Assembly (NCBI RefSeq): GCF_029873635.1
Contig: NC_080420.1
Coordinates: forward strand, 33,037,032-33,101,031
DNA length: 64,000 nt
Direction of reading: 5' to 3'
DNA from: Malania oleifera
Taxonomy: Eukaryota; Streptophyta; Magnoliopsida; Santalales; Ximeniaceae
Positions 22,958-34,900 of the stretch are shown in pieces. Under the pieces are notes generated by a model. The model was not told where the DNA came from. It saw only the letters and a list, made by a program, of their open reading frames with translations, and did not search any database. The position numbers and the translations under genes are program-made. The stretch's first letter is position 1, and each line of letters opens with the position of its first letter.

Positions 22958-25900
22958 GTCTTGAATCTATACCCTAATTTCAAAATTTTCAAATTGCCGC
23001 CACTTGCTATATGTAGAAATATATGTTGGTGTTTTTGTTTTAAATTCTTGTGGCATTGTTCAATTTGTTAATTTATTAGGTTATTGGAGGACTGAATTTG
23101 AGTAGTGGAATTTCGGAAGGTGAGAATGGTGATATTTTGTGGGAGACCTGCTTTACGCGTACACTGCCTCCTGCGTTGACGCTCCAGCAGGGGCTAGGGA
23201 AGATGAAGGAGGCTGTTGAGAAGCTGAAGCTCAATCCTCCTCGTACAAGTAGTGGAATTTGTAGATTTCAGGTGCAGCTCTATTTTAATTTTCATTTCCA
23301 ATTGGGATGATTGGAATGTGCCAAATTATAAACTACATGCATTGCAGGCTGTGGGTTGCATTTGGGAATATTTTGTATACTGGGCTTCTTTGCTTGAAAG
23401 GTGGCTGTTGTGTGAGTTTTTATTGAACGAAATGCTAACATGGACATAGATGGAAGTTGAACAATATATACAAAGGATGCCTTTAGCATCGGAAAATGCA
23501 AAATTTGAAGCACTCCTTTACAGGCCCTTAGCATGCATTTGAACTGTTAATTTTCTACCTTGAAGTTTACAAAGCGTTATACGCATAGGAATTTTTAAAA
23601 TTCTTTTCCTTTACTGGTGGAAGTTAAACAATTAAATATTGTGGCAGGACTGATGTGCATTGTATTTTCTATATGCTAAAATGTAATTGCCTATAGTTTT
23701 CAGTAATTTTTTCTTCATAAAAATGCAGGTTGCGGTGCCCCCAAGTGTGAAAGCTTTGGATTGGTTTTTCTGTCAACCAGTGTCATCTGAAGTGTTTCCT
23801 CAATTTTTTCTTTCCAAGGAGATGGAGAACCCAGTGTGTAAATCACTTTATTTAAATGGAATCCGTGGAGTTTTTGGAATTGGTACTGCAGCATACATTG
23901 CATGTTCTTCTTCTATCACAAGAGAGTGGAGTTTGTTCAAGATTAAAACGTTAGTTTTTTCTTTTCTGTAATTTAATTTTACATGTCTCTTTTATGCAAA
24001 CAATTTATTTAGACAAAGAAGAAGGGAAATTCTCATGTAGATAAGGAGTATACAAGCAACACTTCAGTTGGAATACTGGTGTCATAGACAAAAAAGGCAC
24101 ATTGGCTATAGGCCCATAGAGAAAATCTCAAGCCAAGCATATGATAATGGAACAATATGATAAATCATAGAGAAAAATAAAAATTGATCTAGTCAACTCC
24201 ATAGGGCTTAGTTGGAGATTTTATGATTCCCATCTTTCCATTGAAGAAAAAGGAATGCAATGCGCGATGGAAGTGTCATAATCGGGAAGGCGTGGAAAAT
24301 AGGATAAACCATACAAAACAAGAAAAAACTTAGTCAACTCCATAAGGCTACATCCACAGATGAGGTAAATGTTCAATAAAATGCTAAGGGGCAACAAAAC
24401 ACAGGGAGTGATGCCTTAAGCAACACCCTAACATGTTCTACACATTAGATTTATTGCAGATGTGAGAAATCTGATTCGGTTGCCTGAAAAGAGAAACTGA
24501 AATAGACGAATATATGCTCACGCGGAGCATATATTGAGAAAAACAAACCATTTTGCATCCTCTGCCTGTTGGATTAATGGATCCCCCAATTGGAAATGAT
24601 AATAGAATGCATAGGTCATTAAAAGTAGTTTCAATATAGATATAAATATAGTATACCATCTAAGTAGCTTATTTCCTTTATTGGGAGATCTATTAGGGGG
24701 AAAGAAAATCAACGAACCCCTCGATATTGGAATCTCCTAGACCAGCTGCACTCCTAAATCTAAATTTATAAGGGCGAAAATGTCCCTGAACTAATAAAAT
24801 AAATACAACACTAAAAAACTAACACTAATTTAACACTTCCCTTAGTGGGGTTGTATAAATACCCCAACCCCATTTTTGCACAAGTGGTGGAGAAAGCATG
24901 TCTAAAATAGCCTTTGTGGAGAAAATTCCTAGCTGGTCACAGCATTTTACAAACGAGGTAGCCACAATCTTCTTCATCACCATGTTCCTTCCAAATGGAA
25001 TTCAAGTCAATTTGTGCAGTCCTCTAGTGAAAAACAATATTAGCTGCAAGATCAAGCAATTTGATTATCAAAGAACATACCCATAAGCTTTGTTATGAAA
25101 TCCCATCTTTGAACTAAGGAACTTCACTGAACTCATTGATTGTATAGTGCATAGTTCTATATTTTGCAGCAGACCTGGCCACTGTAGTTTGTTCCTTTCT
25201 GCTCCCAATAAATAGATTACCACGCATAAAGGTGCAGAACTTGGTAGCTGAGCTCCAATCTTTAACTAAACCTATCTGGTCAGCATTAGACTTCCCATTG
25301 ATATCAAAAATCCTATTACAACTGTAGACTAGCCCTTTATTTGGAGATCGATGACACATGCAAACAAGACAATTTATATTTTTTATAATTTTTATCATTT
25401 TTGTTTTCTTTATTTAGGTTAATTTATTTAGTTAATGTCCTTAAAATTCTAGGGTTCTATTATTTAGAAAATACAAAGTACTACAAATCTTGTTGGAGTG
25501 TGTTAAAATCTCAATCCCGAGTATCTTTGTAAATAATATACAAATTTGGAAAGTGGGTAATTATGGGGGATTTGATATTATTCAGTAGGAAATTGTTTCC
25601 TTGTTTAGAATAGGTAATCGTATTATATATTGGATTGTACATATGAACAAAATAATGAAGAAAATATTTTCAATCGTTTCTTCTTTCATGGTATCACAGC
25701 TAGGTTTTCTTAAACCTAGCTAAACGATGGCTAACAGCAGAGGCTCTACCTCCTCTGCAAACATCACCGGTGACTCAGAGGCTATGTCCGGTGGGGGTTT
25801 GAATGGGATGGATAACACAGTCTTTCCACTCTCATTGGAAAAACTAAACGGAAAAAATTTCCGTGAATAGGCTCAGTCCATGAAACTGGTGATTGAGGGA

Positions 25901-28900
25901 AAAGGGAAGCTTGGCTATCTTACCGGTGAGTGGAGGAAACCAGACCCTTCTGACGCTGTAGCCTTGCAAAGATGGAGGTCTGAAAACTTCATGGTCACAT
26001 CTTGGCTCGTCAACTCGATGCAACCATCAATCGGAAAAATTTATTTGTTGTTGCCAATGGTGAAGGAAGTCTGGGAAGCCGTACGTGAGACATACTCTGA
26101 TGTCGAAAGCTACTTACAAATTTTCGATATCAAGACCCGATTGTGGCAGATGAGGCAAGGTGAGAGAGGGGTTACCGAGTATTTCATGGAGATGACTCGT
26201 CTTTGGCAGGAGCTCGATCTGAGCATCAACGAGGAGTGGGAGTGCTCCGGCGACAGCATGCGATACCGAAGGAGGCTCGAAAACGAGAGGGTCTTCGAGT
26301 TTCTTGTCGGCCTGAATCGAGAGCTCGACGACGTGAGGGGACAGATCCTTGGCCGGCGACCTCTCCCTTCAACCCGAGAAGTCTTCGCATAGGTCAGGAG
26401 CGAAGAGAACAGGAGGTGTGTGATGCTGCATCCTCAAAATGAACGAGCTGGGCTGGACCTTCCCATACCTGTATCCGCCCAAAAATTAGATAGGTTCACT
26501 GGACATGCTGGGCCGGATGCCTCGGCTCTTATATTAAAAGGCCCAGGGGACCTAGTCAACGACCGCAAAGAGGAAAATTATGGTGCGAACATTGCCGAAA
26601 AACAGGTCATTCAAAAAATACCTGCTGGGAGATTCATTGAAAACAGGCAGATTGGAAACCGAGACAATACCAAAAAAATCATGCGTACCAGGCCAGCACT
26701 AACGAATCAACTGAAAGATCACAAGGAGAGAACAACAATACACCGTCCAGTAGTGCATTCAGTCCTGAACAGTTGGATCAGTTATATAAGATGATTTCAT
26801 CAATGCAAACATCGGGCCAGTCTTCCTCTGGTTCCCTGGCTCACCGAGGTAATTATCTGTTAGCTTTAAATGCCACATCTTGTTACAAATCTCCATGGAT
26901 AATTGATTTGGGTGCATCCGATCGTATGACTGGGTCTTATCAATATTTTTCATCCTACTCACCATATGCCGGGAATTTGAGGATAAAAAATGCAGATGAC
27001 TCTCTCTCACCAGTTGCTAGAAAAGGAAGTATTCGCATATCTGATTCCTTAACTTTACAATCGGTCTTACATGTCCCCAAGTTATCTTGCAATTTGTTAT
27101 CTATCAGTCAGTTAACAAAAGACTCGAATTGTTTTGCTAAATTTGTTTCCTTTCATTGTGTTTTTCAGGACCTATCATCGGGGCAGACGATTGGCACTGC
27201 TAAAGCGTATGAGGGACTCTACTACTTTGAGGAGGCAAGTTTGAGTGAACTATGTAATACTGCAATTTGTGATTCTACATCTACTTCTAGAAATAGTGAA
27301 CTTTTGTTATGACATTCACGGATGGGTCATCCCAGTTTTCAATATTTAAAACGTTTGTTTCCTTCTCTTTGTTCAAATAAAATGGCTTCTGAGTTTCAAT
27401 GTGAAGTATGTGAGCTTGCTAAACATTGTCGTACTTCTTTTCCATCATCCATATACAAACCATCTCGCCCATTTGCTATGTTTCACAGTGATGTATGGGA
27501 TCCCTCACCTTCCCTAAATCGCACCAATACAAAATGGTTTGTGACCTTTATCGATGATCATACTCGTCTTTGTTGGGTCTACATACTGAAAGACAAAACT
27601 GAAGTCCGCTCCATTTTCATCAATTTTCATACCATGATTCATACACAGTTCTAGACTCATATTCAGATTCTACGTACTGATAATGGTACGGAATATTTTA
27701 ATACCATCCTGGGAACTTATCTTCAAGATAATGGGATTGTTCATCAAAGTTCTTGTGTGGATACCCCTCAACAAAATGGGGTTGCTGAACGCAAAAATAG
27801 ACATATACTTGAAGTAGCCCGGGCGTTAATGTTTACTACCCACATGAAACATTATTTTTGGGGCGATGCCATCTTAACAGCCACACATCTCATTAATCGA
27901 ATGCCAAGTCGAGCACTCTCATTTGTCACCCCTCTTCAGAAATTTCAGGAACACTTTACTACCTCTCGATTCCCTTCCAGTCTCCCACTGAAAATTTTTG
28001 GTTGTACTGCTTTTGTTCATGTCCATGCACACCATCGCGATAAATTGGATCCTTGTGCCATTAAATGAGTCTTCCTTGGTTATTCACCTACCCAGAAAGG
28101 CTACAAATGCTATAATCCGGTCTCAAAACGACTGTTCGTTAGTCTTGATGTCACTTTCTTTGAAACTACTCCTTATTTCTCAAGGCCCTCTCTTCAGGGG
28201 GAGAAATGGAGTGAAGATCGGTTCTTTGATCTTTTTACTACTGAATCTGCGGTTACTCCAGTTACTCCATTCGCTGACCTATCTATTGAGCCTTCCATTG
28301 CATTACTTCCCGACTTGCCAAACACAACTAAACACTTGCCCTCAGGGGGAGATGCAGGAGAGCAAAACAACGTAAACATACCAGTTTACTTAAGAAAGCT
28401 AAAAACAAAGGAGAGGGAGAATCTCATACCTGAGGCGCCAAGAGCGTTGGAACCGGTGATGGCTCCGAATAACCATGAGCCCTTGCCTTATCCCGATCTG
28501 GTAATTGAGTCTTCCTCTGATAATCCTGCACCCGATAATATCAATTTACCTATTGCAATCAGAAAACAAACCAGGTCATGTACTCAATACCTTGGTCGAA
28601 ATGCATGTCTTATAAAAGCTTGTCTACAGGATATTCTGCGTTTGTCTCTAACCTTGACAGGATGAAAATGCCAAAAAACATTCAGGAAGCTCTAGAAATA
28701 CCAGAATGGAGAGAGGCAGTCATGAAGAAATGTGAGCCCTAGAAAAAAATGGAACTTGGAAGTTGACGGATCTACCGAAAGGGAAGAAGCCAGTGGGTTG
28801 TAAATGGGTCTTCATAGTGAAATATAAATCTGATGGAACAGTTGAAAGACATAAAGCCAGACTTGTTGCAAAAGGCTTTACACAGACCTACGACATTGAC

Positions 28901-31900
28901 TATACTGAGACATTTGCACCAATGGCAAATTTAAATACAGTTCGGGTTCTCTTGTCCCTGGCAGCCAATTTAGATTGGCCACTACAACAACTTGATATTA
29001 AAATGCTTTCTTAAATGGAGAATTAGAAGAGGAAGTTTACATGACTATACCACCAGGATTCAGTAGAACAGGTGAAGAAAACAGAGTGTGTAAACTAAAG
29101 AAATCGTTATATGGCCTCAAACAATCTCCTAGAGCGTGGTTCGACAGATTCGCAAAGGTACTAAAGAATCAAGGGTATCGACAAGGGCAATCAGACCATA
29201 CACTATTCTTCCAACAGTTTGAAGGAGGTAAAAGAATAATTCTAATAGTGTATGTTGATGATATAGTCCTTACTGGTGATGATACTGTAGAAATGGAGAG
29301 ATTGAAGAAGGTTCTGGCTACTGAATTTGAAGTTAAAGACTTGGGACAGATGCGGTATTTTTTGGGTATGGAAGTGGCAAGAACGAAAAAGGTAATTAGT
29401 GTCTCTCAGCGAAAGTATGTTACCGACCTCCTAGTTGAAACTAGCATGCTAGGATGCAAACCCAGCGAAACCCCGATAGAAATAGTAAAGAGGGTTGAAG
29501 ATTGTGGAAAACCAGTAGAAAAGGAGAGGTATCAGAGATTGGTTGGCAAGCTGATCTACCTATCACATACTAGACCAGATATTGCATTTGCAGTTAGTGT
29601 AGTAAGTCAACACATGCATTCACCAAAGGAAGTTCACTTAGATGCTGTATACAAGATCCTTAGATATCTCAAGGGATCCTCGGGAAGAGGACTCTTCTTT
29701 AAGAAATGTGAAAGTAAGGAAGTAGAGATCTCTACAGATGCAGATTGGGCAGGATCAGTGGAAGATAGAAGGTCCACCACAGGATATTGTACATTCGTTT
29801 GGGGAAATCTCGTAACTTGGAGAAGCAAAAAACAGAATGTGGTGGCTCGTTGTAGTGCTGAAGCTGAATTTAGGGTAGTTGCTCAAGGGATATGTGAAGG
29901 ATTGTGGTTACGAAAACTATTGGAGGAATTACGGGTACCGGTGAACTTTCCTATCAAACTCTACAGTGACAATAAGGCAGCCATTAACATCTCTCTTAAT
30001 CCAGTTCAACATGACAGGACTAAACATGTGGAGGTAGACAGGCACTTCATCAAAGAAAAAATTGAAGAAAGAATTATATGTATGACTTATGTACCAACCA
30101 AGGAACAAACTGTAGATATTCTCACTAAAGGGTTGGGACGACAGAGCTTTGATGATCTTATTAGCAAGTTGGAGATGATTAATATTTATGATCCAACTTG
30201 AGGGGGAGTGTTAAAATCTCAATCCCGAGTATCTTTGGAAATAATATACAAATTAGGAAAGTGGGTAATTATGGGGGATTTGATATTATTCAGTAGGAAA
30301 TTGTTTCCTTGTTTAGAATAGGTAATCGTATTATATATTGGATTGTACATATGAACAAAATAATGAAGAAAATATTTTCAATTGTTTCTTCTTTCAGAGT
30401 GTCATAGAGAAGGTTCTCACATATGCCATCCTTTATTTCTTTAAAAACTCAAAGCTCCTCAAGCCGGTTAACTCTACCGTTCTAGTTTTAGTGTCTAAAT
30501 TCCTAATCATGTTTTCTCCTCATATTACAGATCTATTGCCTATTGCAATATCCTCTACAAAATCATCTCTAAAATTCTTGCTTCCAGACTTCAGTCCTGC
30601 CTGGGTGAACTTATAAGTTTAAATTAGATTGCCTTTGTTAAAGGTAGATGTCCAAGATAATATTCTGCTGGCTCAGGAACTCTTACATACCTATTGTCTT
30701 AATCATGGTCACCTAAGATGCTAAGACTTGCAATCAAAGTATACTTGTGGAAGGATTTTGAATTATTGATTGTAGCCCCCTTCTTTGGTTCCAACTTGCA
30801 AAAACCAAGAAAAGAGAAAGGTAAGAGCTAACTGAAAGAAAAGAGAGAGAAGAAAGAGAGAAGAGTGAGAAGAACTGAGAGAATAAGAATGGAGAGGTGA
30901 GATAAAGAGAAAGAGAGAAGAACTAAGAGAAGAAGAATAGAGAGGTGAGAGAGAGAGAGAGTGTCGAAAGAAGAGAAAGAAGAATTGAGAGAAGAAGAAT
31001 AGAGAGAAGAATAGAGAGGTAAGAGAAAGAGAGAGTGCCGAGAGAAGAGAAAGAGGAACTGAGAGAAGGAGAGAGAGAGAGAAAGAAAGAGAGAGAGAGA
31101 GGAGTTGCAGAGAGAAAGGGAGAGGAGAGAGAAAGAGTTTGCAGGAGAGGAGAGGGAAAATGAATGGGAGAAAAGGGAGAGAAAGAAAGAAAAATGGGAT
31201 TTTATACCTAGGGCTTAGTAGGACATGTGTCACCACTCTGTGGTGGTGACAAGTGTCACACCCTGTCCAAGTGTTTTGGGGCAACGTAAAGCAGTCCTGG
31301 CCGTCCGATTTGTGTTTTCTCTGGATCGGTGGATTTCTACAACGTTAGCAATCTTGGTCAAACTTTCAGAACCAATCCTGGGCTGACACATGGTAGATGA
31401 TGTTAGGATGACGTCACCTTGTTACAGTAATTTTAAAAATAGAAGGGAGAAAGAACCGGGGGCTGACACGTGGTACGTGACGTCAAGCTAACGTCACTCT
31501 GCTACAATAAATTAAAAAAAAGAAGTAATTGGAAGATGACGTGGCAGGTGTCATGGTCCGCCTTTTTCACACCGTTGTGAAGGGCCGTGCGGCGCTAGCT
31601 AAAGCACTCTTGCTTAACTAGCCAGCCTTTTGTTTACCAACATTCATCCACGAAGCACTTTCATTAACATTCAATCAGATAGCAGCGGAAATAATAATCA
31701 ATTCATGAAAGCCGTGTCAACCAAGCAGTAAATATTGAAGCAAACGTAATTCATTAACAAATCCTCCGTTGACATGTTGTACTTAGCGAGGGAGGCAAGT
31801 AGGCTAAGCACGTTGACAATTGCTAGTGAGTTTTACAATGATTGATGAACACTCACCCTCCCCTAAAGAGCTTTCGAGGCCATTCTCACTCTAGCACTAG

Positions 31901-34900
31901 GAAACATCAAAGTGACCGAGGAGTCATACTGCCTTATTTGGCTTACAATGAAAGAAATACTAGAAAATAACCCTACACTAGTATTTACATGATGGAAACC
32001 CATCCCAAACACACGAGATAAGCGGTCATAGGCAAGCATAATGCCCTGAACAAGCTTAGCCTGTGACACAGGTGATGTCACCCTGCTACAGTAAAAATAA
32101 AAAAAAAGGCAAAAAAGAGAATAAACCGGGGGTTGACACGTGGCAGGTAACGTCACCCTGCTACAATAAATGAAAAAAAGAAAAAGAAAAAAAGGAGAAG
32201 TAATTGGAAGATGACATGTGGCAGGTGACGTCATTCTGGCGTCACCCTGCTATAGTAAAGATAACAAAACAAGGACAAAAAAGGGAAAGAACTGGGGGCT
32301 AACACGTGGCAGGTGACGTCATGCTGATGTCACCTTGCTAGAGTAAATTCAAAAAAAAAAAAAAAGAAAGAAAAGAAAAAAAGAGAGGCAGCCATGTGTC
32401 CCCACTGTGGGTGGACATGTGGCCCACCAAGCCCAGCTGGGCAAAACCCAGTCCAGACCGATTGAACCAGTCTGGTTTTTTTGAACCGTTTTTTTTAATT
32501 ATTTATTATTTTATTTTATTTTCATTTTAATTTTAATTTTAGATGGATTTTTAATTTTTTTTACAAAAATTATATAAAAATCATGAAAAATTGGCAAAAA
32601 TATTTTGAAAGCCAGAAAAAATTTGAAAAATATTTGAGTTGTTTTGAGCCGAAATAAATGAGGAAAAGTCTTCAAAAATCTTGAAAAATTTTAGAAAAAT
32701 TTTGAAAAATCTTAGAAATTTTTTTTATAGATTTTATAAAAATTTGGGGATATTTCTAAAGACTCTTTTGCTCAAAATTGAACAATTTTCCTGATTTTTT
32801 CTTGGGTGCGCCCCAATGATTTGAAAAATGGGCAAAAAGGGTGTTTCATACCTCACCTGTGTTAGCTCTAAGGGGGGTTTATCTAACAAGACCCCCTCAT
32901 TTGGAGTTTTATTAGACATTCCTAAGCCGCACTTTAATTTCCATTCTCCTTTGAAATTATTATTTGTTCTAAAAAGGAGTTAATTAAAGACTATAAATTC
33001 AATTTAGGGATAATTTATAATTAATTAGGTACTGTTCGTAGAACGGGTGTGTAGCAGGTGCTGCTACCTTCACCTTGCATAACTGAATTTCTGATCCCAG
33101 CTCTGGTAAAAACAGACCAAGACTATTGGTTCCTTGGCTTAGGATTAGTTTAGAGACCAATTAAATGTGTAGTAATTAGGTATTCTAACTGAGTGAACAA
33201 AACACATTGAAGTTGATTGCCACTTTGTTCAGGAAAAACTTGTGCAAAAGGTCACCACCACTGTTGAATTGGAAAACCTAACCTTAATGATTGGTCTCTC
33301 CCTCTAGAATTAGAATTGAATCGTGGTGGACAGCGCTTCCGCAAATACCAGTTTCAATTCTTATTAACTAAGAAAATAAATTAGTCTATTCACAACACGC
33401 CTTATATGTGAAGTACGATATCAATGACCATAATACCCTTACAAACTCACCCTTGCTTATATAACTCTAACGCATACGAATAATACAAAATGCTCAAAGA
33501 ACCATTAACACTCCCCCTCAAGTTGGAGCATATATATCATATGCTCCTAGCTTGTTACAAATGAATTTCACATGAGCACCTCCCAAGGCTTTAGTGAATA
33601 AATAAGCAAGCTGAAAATTAAACTTCACTTGAGTGGCTGTAATGAGATTTTGTACAAGTTTCTCTTGAACAAAGTGACAATCAAATTCAATGTGCTTTGT
33701 TCACTTATGGACGACTGGGTTGGGAAGTAATATGAATAGTAGCTAAATTATCATACATCAACTCTATATGTTGAGAATGTGGAAAACCCAATTCTTCCAA
33801 CATATTTCTTTAACCAAATACGTTCACATGTAGTGTGAGCTATATCTGTATACTTTGAGTTAACACTTGATATGGCCACCACGGTTTGTTCCTTACTCTT
33901 CCAAGAAACCAAGTTACCACCAACAAAGATACACTACCCTATTTTGGATCTTAGGTCCAAAGGCGACCCCAACCTAATTTGCATTTGTTATCCCTGAATA
34001 TGAGTGTGGCCTCGATCCTAATATAAAAGACCTCTCCCTAGTGCACCTTGAGATATCTCAAATTTTTTGAATAATTGCATCTTAGTGACTTGCTCTTCAA
34101 GAGTTGAGAAATTGACTCACAACACTTGTTGCGAAAGACATATTTGATGAAGTGATTGTGAGATAATTCAACTCTCCAACAAGTGTCCAGTACCTTCTTG
34201 GGTTAGGCAAGAAATCATCCATGTTAGACACTAACTTATTGTTAGGATCCATGGATGTATCAAAAGGTTTGGATCCCAACAATCCAGTCTCATCTAAAAG
34301 ATCAAGAACATACTTTCTCTATGACAAGATGGTTCCTATACAAGATCTTGATACTTCTACACACCCAAAAAGTACTTCAATGGTGCTAAACCCTTGGTCT
34401 GAAATTTTATTTCTAGGAAAAGCTTTAGATCCTAGATTCCTTGTCATCATCTCCAATAATCACAATGTCATCCACATACAAAATAAGCAAAATCCCACTA
34501 GATGGAGTACGACGATAAAATACATAGTTATCCACTATGCATTGTTGGAGGCCAAACTCAAGTACAACAACATTGAACCAGCCAAACCATGCTCTTGTAG
34601 ATTGTTTCAAACCGTACAATAATTTCTTAAGCCGACATGCTAAACCTGACTCCTCTTGAGCAACAAAATTAGGTGGTTGCTCCATATAGACCTCCTCCTA
34701 AATATCACCATGTAGAAAAGAATTCTTCACATCTAACTGATGTAGAGGCCAATGACAAGTAGTGACTAAGGAGGTAAACAAATGTATTGAAGGTAGTTTA
34801 GCGACTGGAGAGAATATGTTTGAATAATGCAAACCATACACTTGAGTATACTCCTAAGCAACAAGGTTGACCTTCAATTGAGCCATAGAACCATCAGGAT

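Larger units (their letters stand above)
25501..30396 (+). mobile_element. Ty1/copia retrotransposon, structurally complete, genes broken
   Basis: 4,896 bp with 188-bp LTRs on both sides that differ at only three positions by eye (about 98%). The exact TSD GAGTG lies at 25496-25500 and 30397-30401. PBS, gag with zinc knuckle, protease, integrase, reverse transcriptase, RNase H and PPT occur in copia order. Coding capacity is lost through stops (TAG at 25868-25870 and 26390-26392, TGA at 27310-27312, TAG at 27652-27654, TGA at 28066-28068) and frameshifts near 26570, 28600-28740 and 29009. It lies in sense orientation in PHYLLO intron 3. Confidence 0.95.
30772..33190 (+). repeat. Tat-like Ty3/gypsy LTR (copy B) with repeated motif units
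   Basis: Homologous to 16284-17733: a GA-rich 5' third (30830-31180), a middle with ACACGTGG and TGACGTCA units, A/T-rich AAAATTT runs (32500-32730), TTATTAGACATTCCTAA, and the end block TAACTGAATTTCTGATCCC. It ends abruptly at TAGGTATTCTAACT where copy A continues to the PBS, so its 3' end was lost when the copia fragment at 33191 joined it. About 500 bp at 31554-32065 have no counterpart in copy A. Confidence 0.65.

Noticed and set aside
22735..22992. Minus-strand open frame overlapping PHYLLO exon 1
   Set aside because: A shadow of the GC-richer exon. The + strand has the gene-family match and splice sites.
25689..25706. tRNA gene at TGGTATCA motifs (also 41426, 43062, 60612)
   Set aside because: These are short PBS sequences next to LTRs. 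No cloverleaf or A and B boxes surround them.
30763..31284. 173-codon Ser/Leu/Phe-rich minus-strand frame
   Set aside because: It is the complement of a GA-rich LTR stretch. Low-complexity pyrimidine-rich text gives long open frames without coding meaning. The same applies to 16277-16550 and 1654-1929.
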